Shown here: one piece after another, positions 1-6,228 of the stretch
Numbering within the stretch: position 1 is the stretch's first letter
How the letters are laid out: the number at the start of each line of letters is the position of its first letter
Source: JAAYGT01 sp050252075
GTDB lineage: Bacteria; Pseudomonadota; Gammaproteobacteria; Burkholderiales; Burkholderiaceae_B
Direction: 5' to 3'
Assembly (NCBI GenBank): GCA_050252075.1
Contig: JBFWLP010000125.1
Location: forward strand, 1 to 7,986
DNA length: 7,986 bases
Program-made: the position numbers and the translations under genes
The notes under the pieces: generated by a model
Told to the model about the DNA's origin: nothing
The model's input: the letters and a program-made list of their open reading frames with translations, nothing else
Database searches by the model: none

Positions 1-1286
1 TTGCCCGCCATCATTTCGCCGGCAACGAACAGGTTGGGGCTGGGCTGGTCGTTGAAGCGCACGGCGGCGGTGTCGTCCGTAACCAGCCCCTGGTAGGTGA
101 ACGTTACCCCCGGGCGCAGCGCATAGCCGTAAAAGGGCGGGGTATCCAGGGGCAAGGCCCAGTGGGTCTTGGCAGGGGTGATCCCCTGGGTGTGGCAGTT
201 GTCCAGTTGCGTGTGGTCAAAGGTGCCGACCCGGCAGGCGGCGTTGTACGTTTGCAGGGTATCTACGAATGTATCAATGTCCAGCCCCAGTTTTTCGGCC
301 AATTCAGGAAGCGTCGATGCCTGGACGCCGGGAAACACCGGCGGCATGAACCGGCCTACGGCTTTGCTGTCGATAATCGAAAAGGCGGTTTGCCCCGGCT
401 GGCCGGCCAGCAGCCGGCCCCAGATGGCGTAGCGCTTGGGCCAGAAGTCTTCGCCTTCGTCGTAAAAGCGTTTGGCCTGCGTATTCACCACCACGCCCAG
501 CGACACGCAATCGATACGGGTACAAATACCCCCGTCGTACAAGGGCGCGCGCGCATCGATGGCCACCATATGGGCCTGGGTGGGATCGCCGGTCTTGTCG
601 GCGCCGTGCTCCTCGAACATATGCCGCAGCAGCACGCCCTGATTGAACCGGGTGCCGCGAATAAGGAAGTTGTCCGAGGGCCATTCACCCCGTTCGTTTT
701 GCCCCCAGGCTTCACGCAGCCATTCCCGGTTCGATTCAAAGCCCCCGGCGGCCAGCACACAGGTGCGTGCTTCGATACGCTCGTTGCCGGCGTAGGCGGC
801 CACGAACCGCCCGTTCACGATATCCAGTGAGGTGACCGGTGTTTCGTAGCGGATCTGCACACCCAGTTTTTCTGCGCTGCGGTAATAAGCGTTGACCAGC
901 GCCTTGCCTCCGCCCATGAAGAAGGCGTTGGTGCGCGCAACGTGCAATGCACCGGATAACGGGGGCTGGAAATGCACGCCGTGCTTGCGCATCCATGGCC
1001 GGCACGTGGACGACTCGCGAATCACCAGCCGCGCCAGTTTTTCGTTGGTGCGGCCTTTGGTGACGGCAAGAAGATCCTTCCAGAACTCTTCTTCGGTGTA
1101 GGCATCGACCAGCACGTCTTGTGGGGCATCGTGCATGCAGCGCAGGTTACGGGTGTGCTGGGAGTTTCCGCCACGCCATTCCTTCGGGGCGGCTTCCAGC
1201 AACAGTACATTGGCTCCCGCTTCGCGGGCGGACAAGGCGGCACACAGAGCGGCATTTCCGCCGCCAATCACAAGGACGTCGATCAT
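1..1286 (-). CDS. tcuA: FAD-dependent tricarballylate dehydrogenase TcuA (3' end cut by window)
   Basis: TcuA oxidises tricarballylate to cis-aconitate with an FAD cofactor; electrons normally pass to the membrane/Fe-S protein TcuB. I translated the minus strand from ATG at 1286-1284 and found 428 uninterrupted codons running off the left edge, against about 460-470 residues in the family, so only the extreme C-terminus is missing. The N-terminus has the dinucleotide-binding motif GGGNAA (residues 8-13) with an acidic E31 closing the Rossmann unit. It is followed by GGNSQHTRN (39-47), typical of this branch of the fumarate-reductase/succinate-dehydrogenase flavoprotein family. GGG (125-127), AAGGFESN (179-186) and the C-terminal flavin motif VAGEMMAG (421-428) follow. 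The gene lies 139 bp downstream of tcuR on the same strand, as in known tcu loci. The ribosome binding site is weak (GGAA). Substrate is inferred from family resemblance; a related tricarboxylate is possible. Confidence 0.88.
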   Translation of the reverse strand, partial: MIDVLVIGGGNAALCAALSAREAGANVLLLEAAPKEWRGGNSQHTRNLRCMHDAPQDVLVDAYTEEEFWKDLLAVTKGRTNEKLARLVIRESSTCRPWMRKHGVHFQPPLSGALHVARTNAFFMGGGKALVNAYYRSAEKLGVQIRYETPVTSLDIVNGRFVAAYAGNERIEARTCVLAAGGFESNREWLREAWGQNERGEWPSDNFLIRGTRFNQGVLLRHMFEEHGADKTGDPTQAHMVAIDARAPLYDGGICTRIDCVSLGVVVNTQAKRFYDEGEDFWPKRYAIWGRLLAGQPGQTAFSIIDSKAVGRFMPPVFPGVQASTLPELAEKLGLDIDTFVDTLQTYNAACRVGTFDHTQLDNCHTQGITPAKTHWALPLDTPPFYGYALRPGVTFTYQGLVTDDTAAVRFNDQPSPNLFVAGEMMAG

Positions 1287-1406
1287 CAAGGCAGTTCCGT
1301 GCGGGCAAGGCGCTTACGGCGACCCGGTGTGCCGTGGCAAACCTTGCAAAAATGGCATGATACGTGGAACAGCGTTCAGCGGCTATCTGGTTTGACTGCA
1401 GGGGTA

Positions 1407-1421
1407 TTCACATAGTGTGAA
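1407..1421. promoter_or_regulatory. Candidate TcuR (LysR-type) operator, 15-bp palindrome
   Basis: TTCACATAGTGTGAA is a perfect 6-bp inverted repeat around a 3-bp centre. It contains the LysR-type T-N11-A pattern (TCACA-N3-TGTGA). It lies just after the tcuR stop codon and about 120 bp upstream of the tcuA start, where a LysR activator would bind to control tcuA. The sequence is seen directly; the binding protein is inferred. Confidence 0.45.
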
Positions 1422-1425
1422 CGCG

Positions 1426-2349
1426 CTAACTGTCCAGCGTGGCGCCGGGCCATGCCTTTTGTTCCACCAGGGTGCGCATGACATCGACCAGCACGACCCG
1501 GGCCGCCAGCCCGGCCGGTGATAGCTGGTCGTCGGCCAGGCTGGCCACCAGATTGCGGCGAACCATATGCTCGTTTGCCAGGGGCACGCACGCCAGATGG
1601 CGGTCATGGGCTCGTACTGCGGCGGCGCCCGGCTGAATCGTGATGGCAAGCCCCTCGCGTACGATATCCATGAGCATCGACAAACCGTCTACTTGTGCCA
1701 GCAGGTTGGGTTCGTGCCCGTCGTGAAAAAAGGCCGCGTCGATAATGGCACGCAGGCCGTGGGCGCCGGTCGGCAATACCAGCGGCAATGGTGACAGATC
1801 GCGCAGGCTTGGCGTGTTGCCGAGCAGGGCGGGGAAATGGCCGGGGTGCCCGATAATGAACAGTTGCTCACGCAGTACCGGCGTCAGGCTCCACCCTTCC
1901 TTCTGCCCGGCGTGAAACAGTACTGCCAGGTCCAGCCGGCGCTGTCCGAGCATGTCGGCCAGGTTGCCCGAAAGGCTTTCCACCAGGTGCAGCCGCACAT
2001 CGGGGTAACGGGCGCGCATGGCTTTGACCAAGGGCAACGCCAGCACGGAAGACGTGGTGGGTGCCAGACCGATAGCCACATGCCCGGCCAGCCGGGCGCT
2101 TTGTGCAGCCTGACGGGCACTGGCCGTATGGCGCAGTACCAGCTGGGCTTCCTGGAAAAAGGCGATACCGGCGGCGGTAGGGGTAATGCCTGTGGATGTA
2201 CGTTGCAGCAAGCGGGTGCTCAGCTCGCTTTCCAGGCGGCTGATCTGCTGGCTGAGTGTGGATGGAACCACCCCCAGATCCAGCGCGGCTCGCCCCATGC
2301 TGCCCAGTTCGACCACCCGCACAAAGTACTTCAGCTGTCGTAGTTCCAT
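1426..2349 (-). CDS. tcuR: LysR-family transcriptional regulator TcuR
   Basis: This is a 307-residue LysR-type regulator, full length for the family. The N-terminal winged helix-turn-helix (about residues 1-60) begins MELRQLKYFVRVVELGSMGR and continues with the recognition helix around STLSQQISRLE (30-40). The remainder (about 90-295) is the periplasmic-binding-protein-like effector domain. The N-terminus closely resembles the TcuR of enteric tricarballylate loci as I remember it, and the gene directly precedes tcuA on the same strand, which supports the name. The start is supported by AGGGG five bases upstream of the ATG. TcuR is expected to bind tricarballylate and activate tcu genes; a palindrome with LysR geometry sits between this gene and tcuA. 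A 56-bp gap separates it from the upstream thioredoxin gene, so the two may share a transcript. The general LysR assignment is certain; the effector is inferred. Confidence 0.85.
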   Translation of the reverse strand: MELRQLKYFVRVVELGSMGRAALDLGVVPSTLSQQISRLESELSTRLLQRTSTGITPTAAGIAFFQEAQLVLRHTASARQAAQSARLAGHVAIGLAPTTSSVLALPLVKAMRARYPDVRLHLVESLSGNLADMLGQRRLDLAVLFHAGQKEGWSLTPVLREQLFIIGHPGHFPALLGNTPSLRDLSPLPLVLPTGAHGLRAIIDAAFFHDGHEPNLLAQVDGLSMLMDIVREGLAITIQPGAAAVRAHDRHLACVPLANEHMVRRNLVASLADDQLSPAGLAARVVLVDVMRTLVEQKAWPGATLDS

Positions 2350-2405
2350 GCTTGCCCCTGCTGATTCCGTGCCCGGCCGGCGTGCTGATGATTGATTGCC
2401 GGAAG

Positions 2406-3203
2406 CTAACGAACGATAGACCGGGTTTTATCCTGCAACGCTTCAGGCGTGATTTCTCCGGCATGAAGCTCGGCCAGCTCACCGTTCAGAAAGAAGAGGG
2501 TGACCGGCACGCCCACGGTTCCCAGCGCTTTCGGAAGTGCCGATGTCCGGTCAAAGGCCAGGCCCTTCAATGCCAATCCCTGCTCATCCAGATAAGCCTG
2601 AACCGTGGCCGGATCCTCTTCCAGATTGACCAGCAAAATGGGTAGATCGGGGTGGTTGTTTTGATGGGCAGCCAGAGCCGGGAGTTCCCGGCGGCACGGG
2701 GGACACCACGTGGCCCATAAGTTGATGATCAACGGCCCCCCGGCGTGCGACGATAGCGCAAACGATTCGCCCCCGGGATGGTACAGGGTGACGTCGGGCA
2801 GGGCCACCCCCCGGGCGTTGCCCGACAAGGCGAATGTCGTGGCCACCGTAGCCAGCCCCGTGACGGCCAGTATGCCCAGCCCGGCGGCCCTGGCCTTCTG
2901 GGGAAGTTTCATGAGTACCGTGACCAGAAACGCCGCTGTGAACCCTCCCACCCAGTCGAAGCCGCCCTGCCATATCATGACAATGCGCTGTGGTTCGGCC
3001 GAAAAGGTGTCCCAGTGCAATGCCACGTACACAGCGCGTGCCGCCAGCATGCCGAAAATCAGTACCCGGGTTGACCAGGCGTCGAGCAGCGGATGAATGC
3101 GCTGTTTGCCCAGGGCGACCAGTAGCGAAAAGACAATGAACGCCACCACGCCGGCCAGTACGCTGCTCGGTATGGCAAGGGGACCAAGAGTATGCATGCC
3201 CAT
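2406..3203 (-). CDS. TlpA-like membrane thioredoxin with a half-size Lgt-like N-terminal membrane domain
   Basis: This 265-residue protein has two parts. Residues 1-125 are hydrophobic with about four membrane spans (about 11-32, 45-62, 86-99 and 107-126). The stretch at 49-90 resembles the first half of prolipoprotein diacylglyceryl transferase (Lgt): ARAVYVALHWDTF, then IWQGGFDWVGGF, set against GGRIGYVLFYN and VWDGGMSFHGGL of E. coli Lgt as recalled. The essential Lgt His103 is replaced by V85, and the catalytic second half with the Arg signature is absent. Residues about 130-265 form a TlpA/ResA-type thioredoxin fold with active site WCPPC (166-170), cis-Pro region GVPVT (231-235) and a GE (249-250) near the end. 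The thioredoxin domain should face the periplasm and reduce or exchange disulfides; the partner is unknown. ATG at 3203 has a poor ribosome binding site, and the Met at codon 3 is an alternative start. The gene precedes tcuR on the same strand with no evident functional link. Confidence 0.82.
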   Translation of the reverse strand: MGMHTLGPLAIPSSVLAGVVAFIVFSLLVALGKQRIHPLLDAWSTRVLIFGMLAARAVYVALHWDTFSAEPQRIVMIWQGGFDWVGGFTAAFLVTVLMKLPQKARAAGLGILAVTGLATVATTFALSGNARGVALPDVTLYHPGGESFALSSHAGGPLIINLWATWCPPCRRELPALAAHQNNHPDLPILLVNLEEDPATVQAYLDEQGLALKGLAFDRTSALPKALGTVGVPVTLFFLNGELAELHAGEITPEALQDKTRSIVR

Positions 3204-3250
3204 AAACGGTAAGTTGAGTAAAAGGTTGGACGGTGGTTTGCCGGGGCTTT

Positions 3251-3259
3251 CTTATAGCA
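3251..3259 (-). promoter_or_regulatory. Candidate extended -10 promoter for the thioredoxin gene
   Basis: The minus strand reads TGCTATAAG, an extended -10 element (TG-N-TATAAG). It would start transcription about 40 bases upstream of the ATG at 3203. It lies in the 123-bp divergent spacer between the thioredoxin gene and fetA. No good -35 accompanies it. I see no convincing promoter for fetA on the other strand. Confidence 0.3.
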
Positions 3260-3326
3260 TGTTTGCCAACCCGGACGACGGGCATTCGGGTAAAGTGATG
3301 CCCTTTGGTACCAGGCAGTCTGATCT

Positions 3327-4031
3327 ATGAGCACGTCGATGTTTGAGCTTTCCAATGTGTCGCACCGGCGGCGGGGCCGGCCGGTATTGTCGAACATTTC
3401 CCTGACGATCGCCCGGGGCAAGGCCACTTGCCTGATCGGTGAGAGCGGCAGCGGAAAAACCTCGCTGCTGCGGTTGCTGAACCGGCTGGAAAGTCCGGAG
3501 TCGGGCCATATTCTGTATGACGGTGAACCGCTGGAAAGCTACCCGGTACGCGAACTTCGTCGGCGGGTGGCGTTTGCGTTTCAGGCGCCTGTCATGTTCG
3601 AGGGGACGGTGTTGCAGAATGTGCTGACGTCAGTCCGGCTGGCTCAGGGGCGCAACGCACCGGGGCCACAACACCAGGAGCGCGCCCGAACGTTGCTGGC
3701 CATGGCCGAGCTGGATCCCGATTACGCCGATCGCAACGCCGGCCGGCTGTCAGGGGGCGAAAAACAGCGCGTGGCGCTGGCCCGGGCATTGATGAGCAAC
3801 CCCGATGTCCTGTTGCTCGACGAGCCCACGTCGGCCCTGGATCCGGCATCGGCCGAACGGGTGGTTGCCATGCTGGCCCGGCTGATCAACCAGGGGTTGA
3901 CAGTTGTCATGGCCACGCACCGCATGGATGAGGTCGAAGAACTGGGGGCCCGGGTGATCGTCATGGAGTCAGGAAAAGTGGCCGAACGCGGTGGTGCCGA
4001 ATTAGCGGCAAGGCAGGAACATGGCCTCTGA
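3327..4031 (+). CDS. fetA: ABC transporter ATP-binding protein, FetA-type iron export
   Basis: This is the ATPase subunit of an ABC exporter, 234 residues, close to E. coli FetA/YbbL (about 225). All nucleotide-binding motifs are intact: Walker A GESGSGKT (38-45), Q-loop Q86 in FAFQAP, signature LSGGEKQR (141-148), Walker B VLLLDEP (161-167), D-loop SALD (169-172) and H-loop H198 in ATHRMDE. The identification as FetA rests on its neighbour: it overlaps by 11 bp a gene for a UPF0014/FetB permease, the defining partner. FetAB is reported to export iron and improve resistance to oxidative stress. ATG at 3327 is chosen; its ribosome binding site is weak, and the Met at codon 5 (3339) is an alternative. 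The gene is divergent from the thioredoxin gene across 123 bp. Substrate is taken from family knowledge, not from the sequence. Confidence 0.85.
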   Translation: MSTSMFELSNVSHRRRGRPVLSNISLTIARGKATCLIGESGSGKTSLLRLLNRLESPESGHILYDGEPLESYPVRELRRRVAFAFQAPVMFEGTVLQNVLTSVRLAQGRNAPGPQHQERARTLLAMAELDPDYADRNAGRLSGGEKQRVALARALMSNPDVLLLDEPTSALDPASAERVVAMLARLINQGLTVVMATHRMDEVEELGARVIVMESGKVAERGGAELAARQEHGL

Positions 4032-4815
4032 TCCGGCAATCGTACTTTCGGCCGCCGAGCTGATGGTGGCTGTTCCCCTGGTGCTGGTGGCCATGGCGCT
4101 GTCGTGGTGGCAGCAATTGGGGCTGGGGAAAAGTCTGGCCATTGGTGCCGTTCGGGCCACGATACAGCTATTGTTGATCGGGCAGGCCTTGATATGGCTG
4201 TTCAGTGCCGACCGATGGTACTGGGTAATGGCGGTATTGCTGCTGATGGTGGTGGCGGCAACCCAGTCGGCAACTTCCCGCATTGCCGCCGGAGGATCGC
4301 GCTGGCCTTTGCGCTGGCTGTGCGGTGCCGCCATTTTGCTGGGCTCGGGAGTCACACTGGTGTATGTGAATGGCCTGGTGGTGCGTGTGACCCCCTGGTA
4401 CGACCCACAGTACCTCATTCCCATTTTTGGCATGATTGTCGGCAACGCCATGAACGGCGCGGCGTTGGCGGCCGACCGCGTGCGTTCCGGGTTCGAAGCG
4501 CACAACGATGAAATTGAAACCTTGTTGGCCCTGGGGGCTAGCCCTGTCCAGGCGTCGGCAAGGGTTGTGCGCGAAGCGATTTCGGCGGCCATGATCCCGA
4601 CCGTGAATGCGCTGACCGTGGTGGGGCTGGTATCGTTGCCCGGCATGATGACGGGCCAGATTCTGGCCGGTGCCGATCCAACGCAAGCCGTGCATTACCA
4701 GTTGGTTGTCATGTTCATGCTGACCGGCGCTACGGCCATTACCGCGGTATGTACGGCGATCTGGTACCGAAACTGCTTTTTCACGCCGGCGGCACAGCTG
4801 CGGGAACTGTATTGA
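4021..4815 (+). CDS. fetB: FetB-type (UPF0014) ABC transporter permease, iron export
   Basis: This 264-residue inner-membrane permease matches the usual FetB length (about 260). It has six to seven hydrophobic spans (about 13-29, 40-61, 67-84, 100-120, 132-150, 190-211 and 225-247). Family motifs are visible: GAVRATIQLLLIG (42-54), FGMIVGNAMNGAALA (136-150), HNDEIETLLALGAS (161-174, the cytoplasmic coupling-helix region) and VSLPGMMTGQILAGADP (204-220) followed by YQ at 226-227. With FetA it should form a dimeric iron exporter. The start at 4021 lies inside the fetA 3' end (11-bp overlap), with AGG-rich sequence just upstream, consistent with translational coupling. The stop at 4813-4815 is one base from the stop of the converging SDR gene, so no terminator fits between them. 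Confidence 0.88.
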   Translation: MASDPAIVLSAAELMVAVPLVLVAMALSWWQQLGLGKSLAIGAVRATIQLLLIGQALIWLFSADRWYWVMAVLLLMVVAATQSATSRIAAGGSRWPLRWLCGAAILLGSGVTLVYVNGLVVRVTPWYDPQYLIPIFGMIVGNAMNGAALAADRVRSGFEAHNDEIETLLALGASPVQASARVVREAISAAMIPTVNALTVVGLVSLPGMMTGQILAGADPTQAVHYQLVVMFMLTGATAITAVCTAIWYRNCFFTPAAQLRELY

Positions 4816-4816
4816 T

Positions 4817-5536
4817 TCACGCCAGACCGACCGTCATTCCTCCGCATATATATAGCACCTGGCCGGTAATGTAGCCGGCCCGGTCGTCCAGCAGGCTGGC
4901 CACGCCGTGCGCCACCTCGTCGGGCTGACCCATGCGTTGCAGCGGAATGGTTTGCATCAGTTTGCGGGTGCGCTCGGCCTCGGGCGGGTTGCCTTTCATG
5001 AACAGTTCGGTGGCGATGGGGCCCGGGCCGATGGCATTGACAGTAATGCCGTAGCCGGCAAGCTCCAGGGCCCAGGTGCGGGTCATGCCCAGCAACCCGG
5101 CTTTGCTGGCGGCATAGGCGGTTCGCACGGTTTTGCCCAGCGCAGCACGCGAACTCATATTCACTATGCGGCCAAAGCGTGCGGCTTTCATGGCCGGCAG
5201 CAAGTGTTGTGTGATCAGTAAGGGGGCCTCGACATTCAGCCGGCTGACCTGCCGCATGGCATGAATGTCGGTGTCTTCCAGGGTGGCCGGACAAATGATC
5301 CCGGCATTGTTGACAAGGCGCCGTACCGTGTAGCGCTTGACGATATCGGCCAGTACGCCGGCCAGAGCGTCGGTGTCGGTCAGATCTATCTGAATGAAGG
5401 TTTCGCCGGGCGAAACGTTCTGGGGTTCCGCAATATCAAGATTCAAGGTAGCGTAGCCATCGGCGCTGAGCCGCTGTATAACGGCTTTGCCGATGCCGTT
5501 GCTGCCGCCGGTTACCAGCACGTGCTCTTGTGTCAT
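4817..5536 (-). CDS. Short-chain dehydrogenase/reductase (classical SDR)
   Basis: This is a 239-residue classical SDR, full length for the family. The cofactor motif TGGSNGIG is at residues 9-16. D34 at the end of the second strand (LNLDIAE) favours NAD(H) over NADP(H). NNAG is at 76-79. The catalytic tetrad is N101, S128 (in NMSS), Y141 and K145 (YAASK). The conserved NAIGPGPIATE segment (167-177) follows, and the C-terminus has the usual GQVLYICGGMTVG. It oxidises or reduces an alcohol/ketone pair; the substrate cannot be read from sequence. FabG-like annotation is likely from automated pipelines, but nothing ties it to fatty-acid synthesis. Its ATG (5536-5534) has a weak GGGA upstream. It is divergent from the hexapeptide-repeat gene (86-bp spacer), which may indicate shared control. 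Confidence 0.88.
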   Translation of the reverse strand: MTQEHVLVTGGSNGIGKAVIQRLSADGYATLNLDIAEPQNVSPGETFIQIDLTDTDALAGVLADIVKRYTVRRLVNNAGIICPATLEDTDIHAMRQVSRLNVEAPLLITQHLLPAMKAARFGRIVNMSSRAALGKTVRTAYAASKAGLLGMTRTWALELAGYGITVNAIGPGPIATELFMKGNPPEAERTRKLMQTIPLQRMGQPDEVAHGVASLLDDRAGYITGQVLYICGGMTVGLA

Positions 5537-5608
5537 ACTTTTCCCGTTTTTTTCAGGTTGTTCGATTCAGCAAAGTGGTGTTGCCCCAATGGGCATGGAC
5601 ACCGGTTC

Positions 5609-5614
5609 AGGAGA
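5609..5614 (+). promoter_or_regulatory. Ribosome binding site AGGAGA deciding the start at 5623
   Basis: AGGAGA sits eight bases upstream of ATG 5623. It shows that translation starts there rather than at the in-frame ATG at 5530, which would overlap the divergent SDR gene and add 31 residues unlike the family. Confidence 0.75.
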
Positions 5615-5622
5615 CAGTTGTT

Positions 5623-6228
5623 ATGTTAAATGTGTATGCCATTGATGGCATCATTCCCGTCGTGGATCCCACGGCATTTGTCCATCCTACGGCCGTTCTT
5701 ATCGGCGATGTCATTGTTGGTCCGGGTGTGTACATTGGCCCGCTGGCCAGCTTGCGCGGCGATTTTGGTCGTATCGTGATCAAGAAGGGGGCGAATATCC
5801 AGGACTGCTGCGTGATTCACGCCCGCCGGGAAAGCGACACCATTGTCGAGGAAGACGGCCATATCGGGCATTGCGCGTTGCTGCATGGCTGCACCGTGGG
5901 TCGCAATGCCATGGTCGGCATGAATGCCGTGGTCATGGACTACGCCGTTATCGGCGAGGAGTGCATCGTTGGCGCCATGTCGTTTGTAAAGTCGCGCATG
6001 GAAATTCCGCCGCGAAAAATGGTGATGGGGGCGCCGGCGCGTATTGTGCGCGACCTGACGCCCGCCGAAATTGCCCGCAAGTCATTTGGTACGCGCAAGT
6101 ACCAGAAACTGGCGCAGCGTTCAAAGGCGTCGTTGCAGCGTGTCGAGCCCTTAACGCACGCCGCGCCCGATCGCCCGCGCCTGTCGGCCGAAATCACCGA
6201 TCCCGACCAGAGCGGCTTGTCTGATTAG
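5623..6228 (+). CDS. Gamma-carbonic-anhydrase-like hexapeptide-repeat protein, CaiE/PaaY family
   Basis: This 201-residue protein folds as a left-handed beta-helix made of hexapeptide repeats (I/V-G-x-x-x-x pattern from about residue 20 to 125), with a C-terminal helix (about 145-178). It matches the CaiE/PaaY group (about 196-200 residues): DPTAFVHPTAVLIGDVIVG (15-33), SLRGDFGRIVI (43-53), GANIQD (56-61), GHIGH (79-83) and VGMNAVVMD (98-106). The three zinc-ligand histidines appear present as H66, H83 and H88, with the H-x4-H spacing of gamma-carbonic anhydrases. CaiE acts with carnitine genes, and PaaY is reported as a thioesterase of phenylacetate degradation. Neither pathway is in this window, so function stays open (hydratase, CoA thioesterase or cofactor-related). 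Odd points are A67 where the family usually has Gly after the first His, Y107 in place of Gly, and several cysteines (62, 63, 84, 90, 114). The start is fixed by a good Shine-Dalgarno sequence. Confidence 0.85.
   Translation: MLNVYAIDGIIPVVDPTAFVHPTAVLIGDVIVGPGVYIGPLASLRGDFGRIVIKKGANIQDCCVIHARRESDTIVEEDGHIGHCALLHGCTVGRNAMVGMNAVVMDYAVIGEECIVGAMSFVKSRMEIPPRKMVMGAPARIVRDLTPAEIARKSFGTRKYQKLAQRSKASLQRVEPLTHAAPDRPRLSAEITDPDQSGLSD

Noticed and set aside
162..830. Plus-strand open frame of 222 codons at the left end
   Set aside because: It is antisense to tcuA, whose minus-strand frame is open and carries flavoprotein motifs throughout.
1407..1421. Reading the palindrome as a CRP site
   Set aside because: CRP sites are TGTGA-N6-TCACA; here the half-sites are in the opposite orientation with a 3-bp centre.
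1837..2343. Plus-strand open frame inside tcuR
   Set aside because: It is fully antisense to tcuR, which has intact LysR domains; high-GC antisense shadow.
3262..3292. CCCG/CGGG repeats in the thioredoxin-fetA spacer as an operator
   Set aside because: The arms are only four bases and common at this GC content.
4002..4646. Minus-strand open frame across fetA/fetB
   Set aside because: It is Ser/Thr/Ala-rich antisense shadow of a clear permease gene.
5530..5622. Upstream in-frame ATG for the CaiE/PaaY-like gene
   Set aside because: It would overlap the divergent SDR start and add 31 non-conserved residues; the strong AGGAGA before ATG 5623 decides otherwise.
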